Shown here: positions 16,258-24,526 of the stretch, piece after piece
Numbering within the stretch: the first letter of the stretch is position 1
Layout: every line of letters starts with the position of its first letter
Origin: Bacteroidota bacterium
GTDB lineage: Bacteria; Bacteroidota; Bacteroidia; Bacteroidales; Prolixibacteraceae
NCBI GenBank assembly: GCA_029265715.1
Contig: JAJUGZ010000012.1
Location: 1-60,893, forward strand
Length of the DNA: 60,893 bases
Direction of reading: 5' to 3'
Translations under genes and position numbers: made by a program
The notes under the pieces: generated by a model
What the model saw: the letters and a program-made list of their open reading frames with translations, nothing else
The model's database searches: none
Told to the model about the DNA's origin: nothing

Positions 16258-18837
16258 ATGACATTAAAATCTAACAAATCATTGGGAAAGAAAGCAGGGT
16301 TTACTGGTTTGTTCGTTGTGTCGGTCATGCTGTCGTTCGGGCAGTTGCGAATTTCAAAAGATCCGAAGAGTTTTCAGATAGATACCAAGAATGCCCGGAT
16401 TATTCCGTCGGCCCGGCTCGATTCGTTGCACATCAGCGCCCGGCTCGCGGAAGATAAGGCCTTGGGAATTCGTAACCGGATTGGCATTGTGTCGCAATTA
16501 AATGTCGATGTTAAATCCAAGGGGGTCAAAACCGAGATTGCAGGTGAAGGGACAATCTGGCAATATCAGGTTGAATCGCCCGATGCCCGTTCTCTTTCGA
16601 TCTTTTTTAGCCGTTACCATATTCCGGATGGGGCAACAGTCCATATATATAGCAGCGATAAAACCCGGGTTGTTGGAGCCTTTACAAGCGACAATAACCC
16701 GGAGTCTGGGCAAATGCCGGTTGCCGCATTTAAAGGGAATAGCCTGGTCGTTGAATATTTTGAACCGGAGAATGCCGCGTTCGGGGGCGAATTGCAAATC
16801 GGGACCGTGTCGCAGGCATACCGGGAATTGTCGGCGGTGGCTTCATCCAGCCAAATTGATTTGACTTGCCGGGAGGGTGAAGGTTGGGGCACGGAAAAAC
16901 ACAGTGTTTGCCTGATGACGTTCAACGATTCGCGTTACGAATATTACTGCACCGGTTCGTTAGTCAATAATGTGCGCGAAGATGGCACACCGTATTTCCT
17001 GACGGCCAATCACTGTATCAGTACCAATGCGATGGCCCAGACGCTGGTCACTTATTTTAATTACGAGAACTCAACGTGTGGCGGTTCCGATGCATCGCTT
17101 GATCAAACGTTGGCCGGGGCCAGCTTGGTGGCCAATAACAGCTATTCCGATTTTTCACTCCTGAAATTAAACGAATATCCGCCCGATGAATATAGCCCAT
17201 ATTATGCCGGATTTGATGCTTCGGCCAACAAGGCAAGCAGTACGGTGTGTATCCATCATCCCCAAGGCATGCCTAAAAGCATCGCCACCGATGATGATGC
17301 CCCAACAAGTAACAACTATACCATTTCGTGGGACGATAACTCGCGCAGCATGCCCAACTCGCACTGGGAAGTCAGTTTCGAATCGGGAAATACGGAGGCT
17401 GGTTCATCCGGAAGTCCTCTTTTTAATCAGGATAAACGGGTGATCGGGCAGTTGCACGGAGGCGATGATTCATATTCGCTGTATGGCAAATTCTCTGTTT
17501 CGTGGAATTACAGTTCGATTGCCAGCAAACAGTTAGCGTACTGGCTTGACCCGGATAATACCGGGACCAAGGTGATCGATGGATTTTTGCCCCATGTGGC
17601 TCCCCGGGCCGCCTTTAAAACCGAGTACACCCTTTCGTGTACCGGTACGCCCGTGAGTTTCACCGATGAGAGCAGCCATTCTCCGAAGTCGTGGCTATGG
17701 AAGGTATCGCCTTCGACGGTCGAATTTACCAATGGAACCGACAGCACGTCTCAAAATCCGGAAATCAGCTTTCTGGCAGAAGGTGTTTATGCGGTTACCC
17801 TGATTACATCCAACCCATATGGGAGTGATACGCTGACCAAGTCGAACCTGATTTATGCTACGGCAAATCTTCCGGTATCGCTTGAAAATACTCCGGACGA
17901 AATGACGATTTGCGGATATGAGCTGGAGGACTATGAGCTCGTTGCAGGTGGGGCAAATTCATACTCTTTCGATGTATCAAAGGCCGATCATTTTACGGTT
18001 TCTCAATCGGGGAACACACTAACCCTGACTCTCAAGGATGCTATCAGGAAAGATGGTGCTTTTGATTCCTGGATTAAAGTGACGGGAACTCATGGCAACT
18101 GTTCGGCTTCCGACAGTGTTTTGGTTCATGTGGTCATGCCACAAAACGATGATATTGCCAATGCCATTCGACTGGAGCCGGGGAAAAACGTGGTCGTTTC
18201 AAACCAGTGTGGTACGGTCGAAACCTATGAGCCTTCTCCGGATGATTACGGTTGTACGGTTGCAAACAACTGGTGCCCCGACGATACCGGAACCTTGCTG
18301 AATAACTCGGTCTGGTTTACTTTCCGCGGGCCATCAAGTGGTTGGGTGACCATAACCACCGAAGGGTTCGACAATCAGATTGCTGTTTATGATGCCGGTT
18401 CGTCAGCCGATCTTTTATCTGGATCTTCAGGAAGATATACGTTGTTGGCTGCCAACGATGACAACAGCACTTCCGGGGCTGAGGCACGGATTGAAAATCT
18501 GGCCGTTGAACCCGGGAAAATATATTGGCTTCAGGTTGACGGGAACAACTCGGCATACGGCAAATCAACCATTTATCTGTTGAGCAATTCGCTTGATGTA
18601 TATCCCAATCCCTCCGACGGATTGTTTAATGCTATTGTCTCGAATGTTGACGAACGTGATGCGGTCTGGGCGGTCTATAATTTACAGGGAGGCCGGGTTG
18701 CTTCCGGCAGTGAACCAATCACGCATGAATCGAATAAGCTCGAAATTGATTTATCGGCTTTTCGCTCGGGCATTTATCTTCTGAATGTTCGGATCGGGGG
18801 CTCTGTTTTAAGTAAAAAATTGGTGTTGACAAAGTAA
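16258..18837 (+). CDS. T9SS-exported trypsin-like (lysyl endopeptidase-type) serine protease with PKD and C-terminal sorting domains
   Basis: An 859-residue secreted protease. A signal peptide (about 1-29) and a propeptide region precede an S1 domain of the Achromobacter lysyl-endopeptidase kind: His252 (LTANHC), Asp298 (SYSDFSLL), Ser384 (GSSGSP). A PKD-like fold follows (about 455-545, SFTDESSHSPKSWLW), then a pre-peptidase-like beta domain (about 680-770). The last 80 residues (YPNPSDGLF to KKLVLTK) match type A T9SS sorting domains. It is likely released or attached at the cell surface. The gene starts just after the ISAs1 fossil, and a lipoprotein gene follows 51 bases later. Confidence 0.9.
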   Translation: MTLKSNKSLGKKAGFTGLFVVSVMLSFGQLRISKDPKSFQIDTKNARIIPSARLDSLHISARLAEDKALGIRNRIGIVSQLNVDVKSKGVKTEIAGEGTIWQYQVESPDARSLSIFFSRYHIPDGATVHIYSSDKTRVVGAFTSDNNPESGQMPVAAFKGNSLVVEYFEPENAAFGGELQIGTVSQAYRELSAVASSSQIDLTCREGEGWGTEKHSVCLMTFNDSRYEYYCTGSLVNNVREDGTPYFLTANHCISTNAMAQTLVTYFNYENSTCGGSDASLDQTLAGASLVANNSYSDFSLLKLNEYPPDEYSPYYAGFDASANKASSTVCIHHPQGMPKSIATDDDAPTSNNYTISWDDNSRSMPNSHWEVSFESGNTEAGSSGSPLFNQDKRVIGQLHGGDDSYSLYGKFSVSWNYSSIASKQLAYWLDPDNTGTKVIDGFLPHVAPRAAFKTEYTLSCTGTPVSFTDESSHSPKSWLWKVSPSTVEFTNGTDSTSQNPEISFLAEGVYAVTLITSNPYGSDTLTKSNLIYATANLPVSLENTPDEMTICGYELEDYELVAGGANSYSFDVSKADHFTVSQSGNTLTLTLKDAIRKDGAFDSWIKVTGTHGNCSASDSVLVHVVMPQNDDIANAIRLEPGKNVVVSNQCGTVETYEPSPDDYGCTVANNWCPDDTGTLLNNSVWFTFRGPSSGWVTITTEGFDNQIAVYDAGSSADLLSGSSGRYTLLAANDDNSTSGAEARIENLAVEPGKIYWLQVDGNNSAYGKSTIYLLSNSLDVYPNPSDGLFNAIVSNVDERDAVWAVYNLQGGRVASGSEPITHESNKLEIDLSAFRSGIYLLNVRIGGSVLSKKLVLTK

Positions 18838-18888
18838 GGCACACTGCGAACAATTAGAATAAAAAAACACACATAAAACTTAACTGAT

Positions 18889-19584
18889 ATGCAAATGGAA
18901 CATTTTTACAAGGTTGTGACCTTGGTCGCAATACTTTCGTTAACCGGTTGTATGAGCGGTTCAGAAGAAGATACCTCCGCAGTAGGCGATGTGTATATTT
19001 TCTCGAAAACACTCGATGGCAAGACGCGCTATGGCGTTGAAATGCATGCCTATTCGTATTCAAATTTTGCTACGGTCTCGGTTTCAACCGATTATGGTAC
19101 CATATACAGTCTTTCGCCCAATCAGGGCTATTATACCGATATGTATTACCGCACACCGGATTCAGAATTACTGGAAGATCTTCCGGATGTTGGCTATTAC
19201 TATTTCTCATCGGTATTTGCCAGCGGTAAAACAAATACATTCTCCGATGCCTTGTACGAAGATTTTCTGAACCCTCCGGTTTTATCCAGTATAACCCAGT
19301 CGTCTGGAACCATTAATCTGGCATGGGAATCTAATGGTGCCGATTTATACTTGGTCCAAATTATCGATTCGGGCAATAACCTGGTTTATTCCAGTTCAAC
19401 ATTAACAAGCACATGGTATTCGATTGTGCCTGCTTCGTCTGGCTGGTTGTCAAGTTCTGCGCCCGTGTCAGGCGAGTCGTACACGGTCATCGTCTACTCG
19501 TATTTGTTTGAGACTTCAACCTATAGCGAGTCGGATATTCAGGCTGTTTCAAGCCTTGAGGTCCCGGTTGTATGGGAAAGCTAA
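18889..19584 (+). CDS. hypothetical lipoprotein
   Basis: The 231-residue product has a lipobox LTGC with Cys21 preceded by a hydrophobic stretch, so it is probably exported and lipidated. The mature part is rich in Ser, Tyr and Thr. Its second half (about 130-225, PPVLSSITQSSGTINLAWES) looks like a fibronectin-III-type beta sandwich. No enzyme motif is visible. It is 51 bases after the protease gene on the same strand, so it may be co-expressed and act at the cell surface. I do not recognise a named family. Confidence 0.75.
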   Translation: MQMEHFYKVVTLVAILSLTGCMSGSEEDTSAVGDVYIFSKTLDGKTRYGVEMHAYSYSNFATVSVSTDYGTIYSLSPNQGYYTDMYYRTPDSELLEDLPDVGYYYFSSVFASGKTNTFSDALYEDFLNPPVLSSITQSSGTINLAWESNGADLYLVQIIDSGNNLVYSSSTLTSTWYSIVPASSGWLSSSAPVSGESYTVIVYSYLFETSTYSESDIQAVSSLEVPVVWES

Positions 19585-19688
19585 AATTACCTGAACGAAA
19601 CGATGAAGCAGTCATTCTTTTTTTGAGTGCTGCAAATTCCCTCTTTTTGTTCGATTTTCAGCCAATCTTTTTTCCTGATAAAAACTTC

Positions 19689-19696
19689 TATCTTTG
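19689..19696 (+). promoter_or_regulatory. candidate -7 element of sufS
   Basis: TATCTTTG is a full match to TAnnTTTG, 58 bases before the chosen sufS start. No clear -33 TTTG is visible at the usual spacing. Confidence 0.45.
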
Positions 19697-19753
19697 AACG
19701 ACTGTTTTATTGGATAAGCCTGAGCGCTCAGGATGAACAGAAAAATTGCAGAG

Positions 19754-20971
19754 ATGAGTTTTGATATCGAACAAATTCGCCGGGATTTCCCGATCCTTCA
19801 CCAGAAAATATACAACCGCCGGTTAATCTATTTTGATAATGCGGCCACAACCCAACGTCCGCAACAGGTTATTGATGCACTGAATCGGACGTACATCGAA
19901 TATTACGGAAACATTCACCGGGCCGCTCATTTTTTGGCCGACAAAGCAACCGAAGCTTACGAAGAAACCCGGGAAAAAGTCAGGGGCCTGATTAATGCTC
20001 CGGCCCGCGAGCAGGTTATTTTTACCAAGGGGACTACCGAAAGTATTAACCTGGCCGCATTTTCGTATGGCGAGGCTTTTGTCGGAGAAGGAGATGAGAT
20101 CATTGTTTCGGAGATGGAGCACCACTCGAACATTGTACCCTGGCAATTGATGGCCGGACGAAAAGGCGCTAAAATCGTCATGCTCCCGATTGACGATGAT
20201 GGACGTCTGAAAATAGAACTGCTCGACTCGTTAATCAACGAACATACCCGGCTGATTACCTGCGCCCACGTGTCGAATGTGCTGGGGACCATCAATCCGG
20301 TTAAGAAGATTGCCGAAACAGCACACGCGCACGGCATCCATATTTTTGTTGACGGGGCCCAGGCTGCGCCTCACCTGAAGATTGACGTACAGGATATGAA
20401 TGTCGATTTTTATGCTTTTTCGGCTCATAAAATGTATGGGCCCAATGGGGTTGGCGTGTTATACGGGAAGCGTGAATTGCTCGAGCAGATGCCTCCTTAT
20501 CAGGGGGGAGGGGAGATGATCTCTGAAGTTCGTTTTGCCGGGACAACCTACAACGAGCTGCCTTATAAGTTCGAAGCGGGGACTCCGAACATTTCCGGGG
20601 TGATTGCCTTTGGCGCCGCCATCGACTATCTGGGTTCTGTGGGAATTGAAAACATTGCCAATCAGGAAAAAACGTTGCTTGCCTACGCAACAAAGCGGCT
20701 CATGGAAATCCCGGGGATAAAAATATACGGGACACAGCCCGAAAAATCAGGCGTCATTTCGTTTAATGTTGAAGGCATTCATCCGTTTGATCTGGGCACA
20801 ATGCTCGACAAAATGGGAATTGCTGTTCGCACCGGGCATCATTGTGCCGATCCGTTGATGCAGCATTTCAATATCCCCGGAACTGTCAGGGCCTCGTTTG
20901 CATTTTATAATACGCCGGAAGAAATCGACTTATTTATTGATGCACTGAAGAAAGTGATTGCGCTTTTTTAA
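19754..20971 (+). CDS. sufS: cysteine desulfurase (SufS type)
   Basis: A fold-type-I PLP enzyme that takes sulfur from cysteine for Fe-S cluster assembly. It has the PLP Lys in FSAHKMYGP (Lys226 from the chosen start), the HHSN motif (EMEHHSNIVPW) and the active Cys in RTGHHCADP (Cys364), all features of group II SufS/CsdA enzymes. The frame is open to an ATG at 19733, seven codons earlier; I prefer 19754 because family members begin at this point. No sufBCD or sufE genes are next to it in this window. It converges with the SpoU methyltransferase, with 6 bases between stops. Confidence 0.93.
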   Translation: MSFDIEQIRRDFPILHQKIYNRRLIYFDNAATTQRPQQVIDALNRTYIEYYGNIHRAAHFLADKATEAYEETREKVRGLINAPAREQVIFTKGTTESINLAAFSYGEAFVGEGDEIIVSEMEHHSNIVPWQLMAGRKGAKIVMLPIDDDGRLKIELLDSLINEHTRLITCAHVSNVLGTINPVKKIAETAHAHGIHIFVDGAQAAPHLKIDVQDMNVDFYAFSAHKMYGPNGVGVLYGKRELLEQMPPYQGGGEMISEVRFAGTTYNELPYKFEAGTPNISGVIAFGAAIDYLGSVGIENIANQEKTLLAYATKRLMEIPGIKIYGTQPEKSGVISFNVEGIHPFDLGTMLDKMGIAVRTGHHCADPLMQHFNIPGTVRASFAFYNTPEEIDLFIDALKKVIALF

Positions 20972-20977
20972 TACCAG

Positions 20978-21508
20978 TCAGCTTCGGATTTTATTGAAAA
21001 TATCCCAAAGGACAATTCCGGCACTCACCGAAATATTGAAAGAATGCTTTGTTCCGAATTGTGGTATTTCGATTGAACCGTTGCATTGGCTGACAACTTC
21101 CTGCTGTACTCCTTTTACTTCGTTGCCAAATACCAAGGCGAGTTTTTGTCCTTTTTCGGGTTTAAAATCCGGGAGCATGATGCTATTTTCAACCTGCTCA
21201 ACTGCGTAAACCAGGTAGCCTTCCTGTTTCAGATGGGCTACTGCTTCGGTCGTTTCGGCAAAATACTGCCAGGCAACGCTTTTTTCGGCGTCGAGCGCGG
21301 TTTTATGAATTTCCTTATTGGGCGGAGTAGCCGTGATGCCGCACAGGTAAATTTTTTCGATCAGCAGGGCATCCGATGTGCGAAACACCGAGCCAATGTT
21401 GTTGCAACTGCGCACATTATCAAGCACAACCGAAATCGGGACTTTGGCCGTCTCTTTAAATTCCTCGACCGACAGGCGGTTCAGTTCTTCGTTCTTTAAT
21501 TTCCGCAT
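20978..21508 (-). CDS. SpoU/TrmH-family RNA 2'-O-methyltransferase
   Basis: This 176-residue protein is a SPOUT (alpha/beta-knot) methyltransferase that uses S-adenosylmethionine to methylate a ribose 2'-OH of tRNA or rRNA. The three family motifs are present: NVRSCNNIGSVFRTSDA, LALVFGNEVKGV, and IPQFGTKHSFNISVSAGI. Its short length without an N-terminal RNA-binding extension suits TrmL/TrmH-like tRNA enzymes; the exact target is not evident. The chosen start is MRKLKNEELNR at 21508; an ATG four codons upstream (21520) is possible. Confidence 0.88.
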   Translation of the reverse strand: MRKLKNEELNRLSVEEFKETAKVPISVVLDNVRSCNNIGSVFRTSDALLIEKIYLCGITATPPNKEIHKTALDAEKSVAWQYFAETTEAVAHLKQEGYLVYAVEQVENSIMLPDFKPEKGQKLALVFGNEVKGVQQEVVSQCNGSIEIPQFGTKHSFNISVSAGIVLWDIFNKIRS

Positions 21509-21773
21509 ACGATTTTTCAATTATGCCGCAAAGATAGCCGCAGATTTCAAAAAAGTTCCCGGGTTGCTGAGTAGAAAGTTATAGACAGACATTGGTTTTA
21601 AACATCAGGCATCACGCTATAAGCTGCAAGCATCAAGATGACCTTTGCTCGAATGGCTGATTTAGAATTTTGAGTGGTCAAATAATCAATTTCTTGTCTC
21701 GCTACTCACGTCTCACGACTATTTTTCATCGCCCTATTATTCCGGTTTCCCATTCAATCCTTCAGTCCTTCAG

Positions 21774-23039
21774 TTATTCCAACGGTTTTCTCCGAACGGG
21801 CATGGTCATGCAACGGGCGCCACCGCCTCCGCGGGCGAGTTCCGATCCCGGAATCGTGATCACACATTTCCCAGACGGAAGATCGGCCTTGCCTTCAATA
21901 AAATCGGAGGCTTTGATTACTTCAAATCCATTCAGGTTGAGTTCTTCTATGGTATGGTTGTTTCGTTCGTACCCGATTACCTTCCCGGGGGCAAATGCAA
22001 AGAAGTTTGCCCCGCTATGCCATTGTTCGCGTTCCTGGGTCCAGATATCTACGCCGCCGCATCTGACGGGTTCCAAATCGAGGCCCAGCTTGCCAAGCGC
22101 TTTGAGCAGGTTTTTTTGTTCGCTTATTTTTTTCACCTGTCCGTTACTGATTTCAATATGAATGGTGTGAAAACGGCTTGTTTTCAAAATCAGCGGTTCA
22201 TAAACCATGCAGGTGTCGCGATCGAGAAATGTGAAAACCATGTCGAGATGGATGAATGATTCTGGAGAGGAAGGCAACTCCTGAATCAGGATGTGACGGA
22301 TGGCTGTCGGATTGCTTTTTACCGTATCTAGAATAAAATCAATTCCCTGTGTGCTTGTGCGGATGCCGGTGCCAATAACCAGCACATCTTCGCGGGCCAC
22401 CTGGAAATCGCCCCCTTCGATCGATATGCCCGGGTAGGCCGTGGAAACTTCCGGCGAATTGGGGTTGAAAACCGTCGCTTTGAAAAGTGGGTGGTTCCGG
22501 AAGATCGCGTCCATTATGACGGCTTCGCGGTCGCGCACTTTGCTTGCCATTTTGCCGATCAGCACCTGGTTCCCGAATGACATGGAGGCGTCGCGGGTAA
22601 ACAGGAAATTGTGCAGCGGCCTCAAGCTAAACCGTTCCTGGCTCAGGAAGCGCGTCAGGTTATTCCGTTCGATGAAAACGCCCTGAATTAGTTGCGTTGC
22701 GATTTGTCTGGGTGTTTGTCCCATGAGCCGGGCAAAAACTTCAGGCGCATTTTCGTTCCGGCATATCTCGCCGACTAACTGAGTTTTTACTTTATCGTTG
22801 GCCAGGATATCGGCCAGCAAATCGTTTATCTCGAAGGTGGTGGTTACTTTGTTGAGAACATTTCTGAATGTTTCGTATTCTTTCCCGGCGATAGAAAGGT
22901 TTAGAATATCGCTGTAAAGCGCCCGCTCGGCATTCTCCGGGGTCATTTCTTCTACTTCCTGTCCGGGAGTATGGAGAATTACCCCTTCTAATTCACCGAT
23001 TTCCGAACAGACATTGATAGGCATGTTTGTTAGATTCAT
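21774..23039 (-). CDS. arcA: arginine deiminase
   Basis: A 421-residue amidinotransferase-fold enzyme that hydrolyses arginine to citrulline and ammonia. Family landmarks include FTRDASMSFG, EGGDF, HLDMVFTFLD (with the catalytic His) and the near-C-terminal nucleophile GGGARCMTMPV (Cys410). The frame runs on to 23117 but the extra residues lack similarity, so I used the ATG at 23039. It stands alone: no ornithine carbamoyltransferase, carbamate kinase or antiporter gene is near. It may serve arginine use or acid tolerance rather than a full fermentative pathway. The 21521-21773 gap shows nothing clear. Confidence 0.93.
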   Translation of the reverse strand: MNLTNMPINVCSEIGELEGVILHTPGQEVEEMTPENAERALYSDILNLSIAGKEYETFRNVLNKVTTTFEINDLLADILANDKVKTQLVGEICRNENAPEVFARLMGQTPRQIATQLIQGVFIERNNLTRFLSQERFSLRPLHNFLFTRDASMSFGNQVLIGKMASKVRDREAVIMDAIFRNHPLFKATVFNPNSPEVSTAYPGISIEGGDFQVAREDVLVIGTGIRTSTQGIDFILDTVKSNPTAIRHILIQELPSSPESFIHLDMVFTFLDRDTCMVYEPLILKTSRFHTIHIEISNGQVKKISEQKNLLKALGKLGLDLEPVRCGGVDIWTQEREQWHSGANFFAFAPGKVIGYERNNHTIEELNLNGFEVIKASDFIEGKADLPSGKCVITIPGSELARGGGGARCMTMPVRRKPLE

Positions 23040-23315
23040 AAATACCTTTTTTTTTGACAGGATAAAGATAAGATAATCCCCACCTTCCCGAAAAAACCGG
23101 GAGCTGATGCTAAACATTCGTTGATGCTTAAAGGTTTTTCGTAAAATTCACATCTTGAGGTATTGGGCCGGATTCTGGATTGCGTTTTTATGCAAATTTT
23201 GTTTGTGCCGGATCTGGATGATTTTTGTAAAAAGCGACCTTGGGCAGGAGGGCGGTTTTTCACCGGGTTCACTTTCCCCGTTTCGGTTGTATCTTCGCAG
23301 TAATTCCAATAGAGC

Positions 23316-23903
23316 ATGAAGGCAATTGTTTGTTCGTTTTTTTTATTGTTTTTCTTGGCCTTTGACCTTCAGGGACAGCCTCCAAAGACCATCGCATTTC
23401 GGGATTCGCTGACTCTTGAAAATGATTCCATGCCTCATGTCGATTTGTTGCCGATCACGGTTTTCCCCCGGAAAAATTTTAACTCGAAACATCAGGAACA
23501 GCGTTACTGGCGATTGGTGCAGCGGGTAAAAAAAGTTTATCCGTATGCCAAGGAAGCTGGTCGGTTGATGGAGCAGTACCGAAAGATCTATCCACCCGAT
23601 ACCAAACGGCGCGACAAAAAAGCATATATAAAAATGATCGAAAAGGAACTGTTCCGGAAATATGGCCCGGAGCTAAAGAAACTTTCGATTTCGGACGGGC
23701 GGGTACTGATAAAACTGATTGACCGTGAGACCGATTATACTTCGTACGAGCTGATCGATGAACTGAAAGGCAGCGTGTCGGCTTTCTTTTGGCAGGGTGT
23801 GGCGCGGGTTTTTGGCAATAACCTGAAAACGCCCTACGACCCGGTAAAGGAAGACCGGGCTATTGAAGAAATTATTCAACTGATTGACGCCGGAATTTTA
23901 TGA
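23316..23903 (+). CDS. DUF4294 domain-containing protein
   Basis: The 195-residue protein has a signal peptide (MKAIVCSFFLLFFLAFDLQG) and a DUF4294 domain (about 55-190) with KVYPYAKEAGRL, DGRVLIKLIDRET and SAFFWQGVARVFG. This family is found in Bacteroidota and has no assigned function. The protein is probably periplasmic or at the envelope. Its stop overlaps the start of the next gene (ATGA), so it is translationally coupled to the ThpR-type phosphodiesterase. A weak -7-like TATCTTCG sits at 23290-23297. Confidence 0.85.
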   Translation: MKAIVCSFFLLFFLAFDLQGQPPKTIAFRDSLTLENDSMPHVDLLPITVFPRKNFNSKHQEQRYWRLVQRVKKVYPYAKEAGRLMEQYRKIYPPDTKRRDKKAYIKMIEKELFRKYGPELKKLSISDGRVLIKLIDRETDYTSYELIDELKGSVSAFFWQGVARVFGNNLKTPYDPVKEDRAIEEIIQLIDAGIL

Positions 23904-24463
23904 CGACCAAACGAACTTTTATAGCCATCAACGTGGATTTGGGCCCCGCATTTCGGGATGCGTACGATACACTCCGTGAAAAACTTTCGGATGAGGCCAT
24001 CAGGTGGGTGGGCGACGACAAGATGCACATCACCCTGAATTTTCTGGGCGATACAACCGATGAACAAGTGGTGCAGATCGGTCGCGAGCTGTTGGACGTT
24101 TGCAAAAGTAATGAACCGTTTACGTTCGAGTTGCAGCCGCCTGGTTATTTTGGCAGAGGTCGCAATATCCGGGTTTTGTTCTTTCATGCGGGAGAAACCT
24201 CAGCCCTGGAAAAGCTGCAAAAAAGCACCACCCAAATTATAACTGCCGCCGGTTTTACGCCGGAAAGCCGTCCATTCAGTCCGCACCTGACCATCGGTCG
24301 GATCAAATTTCTGCGCGACGTGGAAAATTTCAAGAAGACACTGGCGCGGTTTGACGATTTGCAGCAAACAGTCCGGGTAAACGAGGTGATTTTTTATGAA
24401 AGCATTTTGAAACCGACCGGTGCAGTTTATCTGCCTTTGCTCAGGGCCCGGCTTGGCAGATAA
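23900..24463 (+). CDS. thpR: RNA 2',3'-cyclic phosphodiesterase (ThpR/LigT)
   Basis: A 187-residue 2H phosphoesterase. The two catalytic HxT motifs are HITL (KMHITLNFLG) and HLTI (PFSPHLTIGRIK), separated by about 80 residues as expected. Enzymes of this group hydrolyse 2',3'-cyclic phosphates at RNA ends. It overlaps the DUF4294 gene by 4 bases and converges on gcvP. Confidence 0.9.
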   Translation: MTTKRTFIAINVDLGPAFRDAYDTLREKLSDEAIRWVGDDKMHITLNFLGDTTDEQVVQIGRELLDVCKSNEPFTFELQPPGYFGRGRNIRVLFFHAGETSALEKLQKSTTQIITAAGFTPESRPFSPHLTIGRIKFLRDVENFKKTLARFDDLQQTVRVNEVIFYESILKPTGAVYLPLLRARLGR

Positions 24464-24500
24464 AAAAATCCTGACAGGTTTCCGAAAAGCCTGTCAGGAT
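24462..24500 (-). terminator. rho-independent terminator of gcvP
   Basis: Perfect 11-bp stem ATCCTGACAGG/CCTGTCAGGAT with an 11-base loop. On the minus strand the stem is followed by seven T, so it terminates gcvP; it also faces the end of thpR. Confidence 0.85.
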
Positions 24501-24526
24501 TAGACTATCAAAAAAACAATTCTTCT

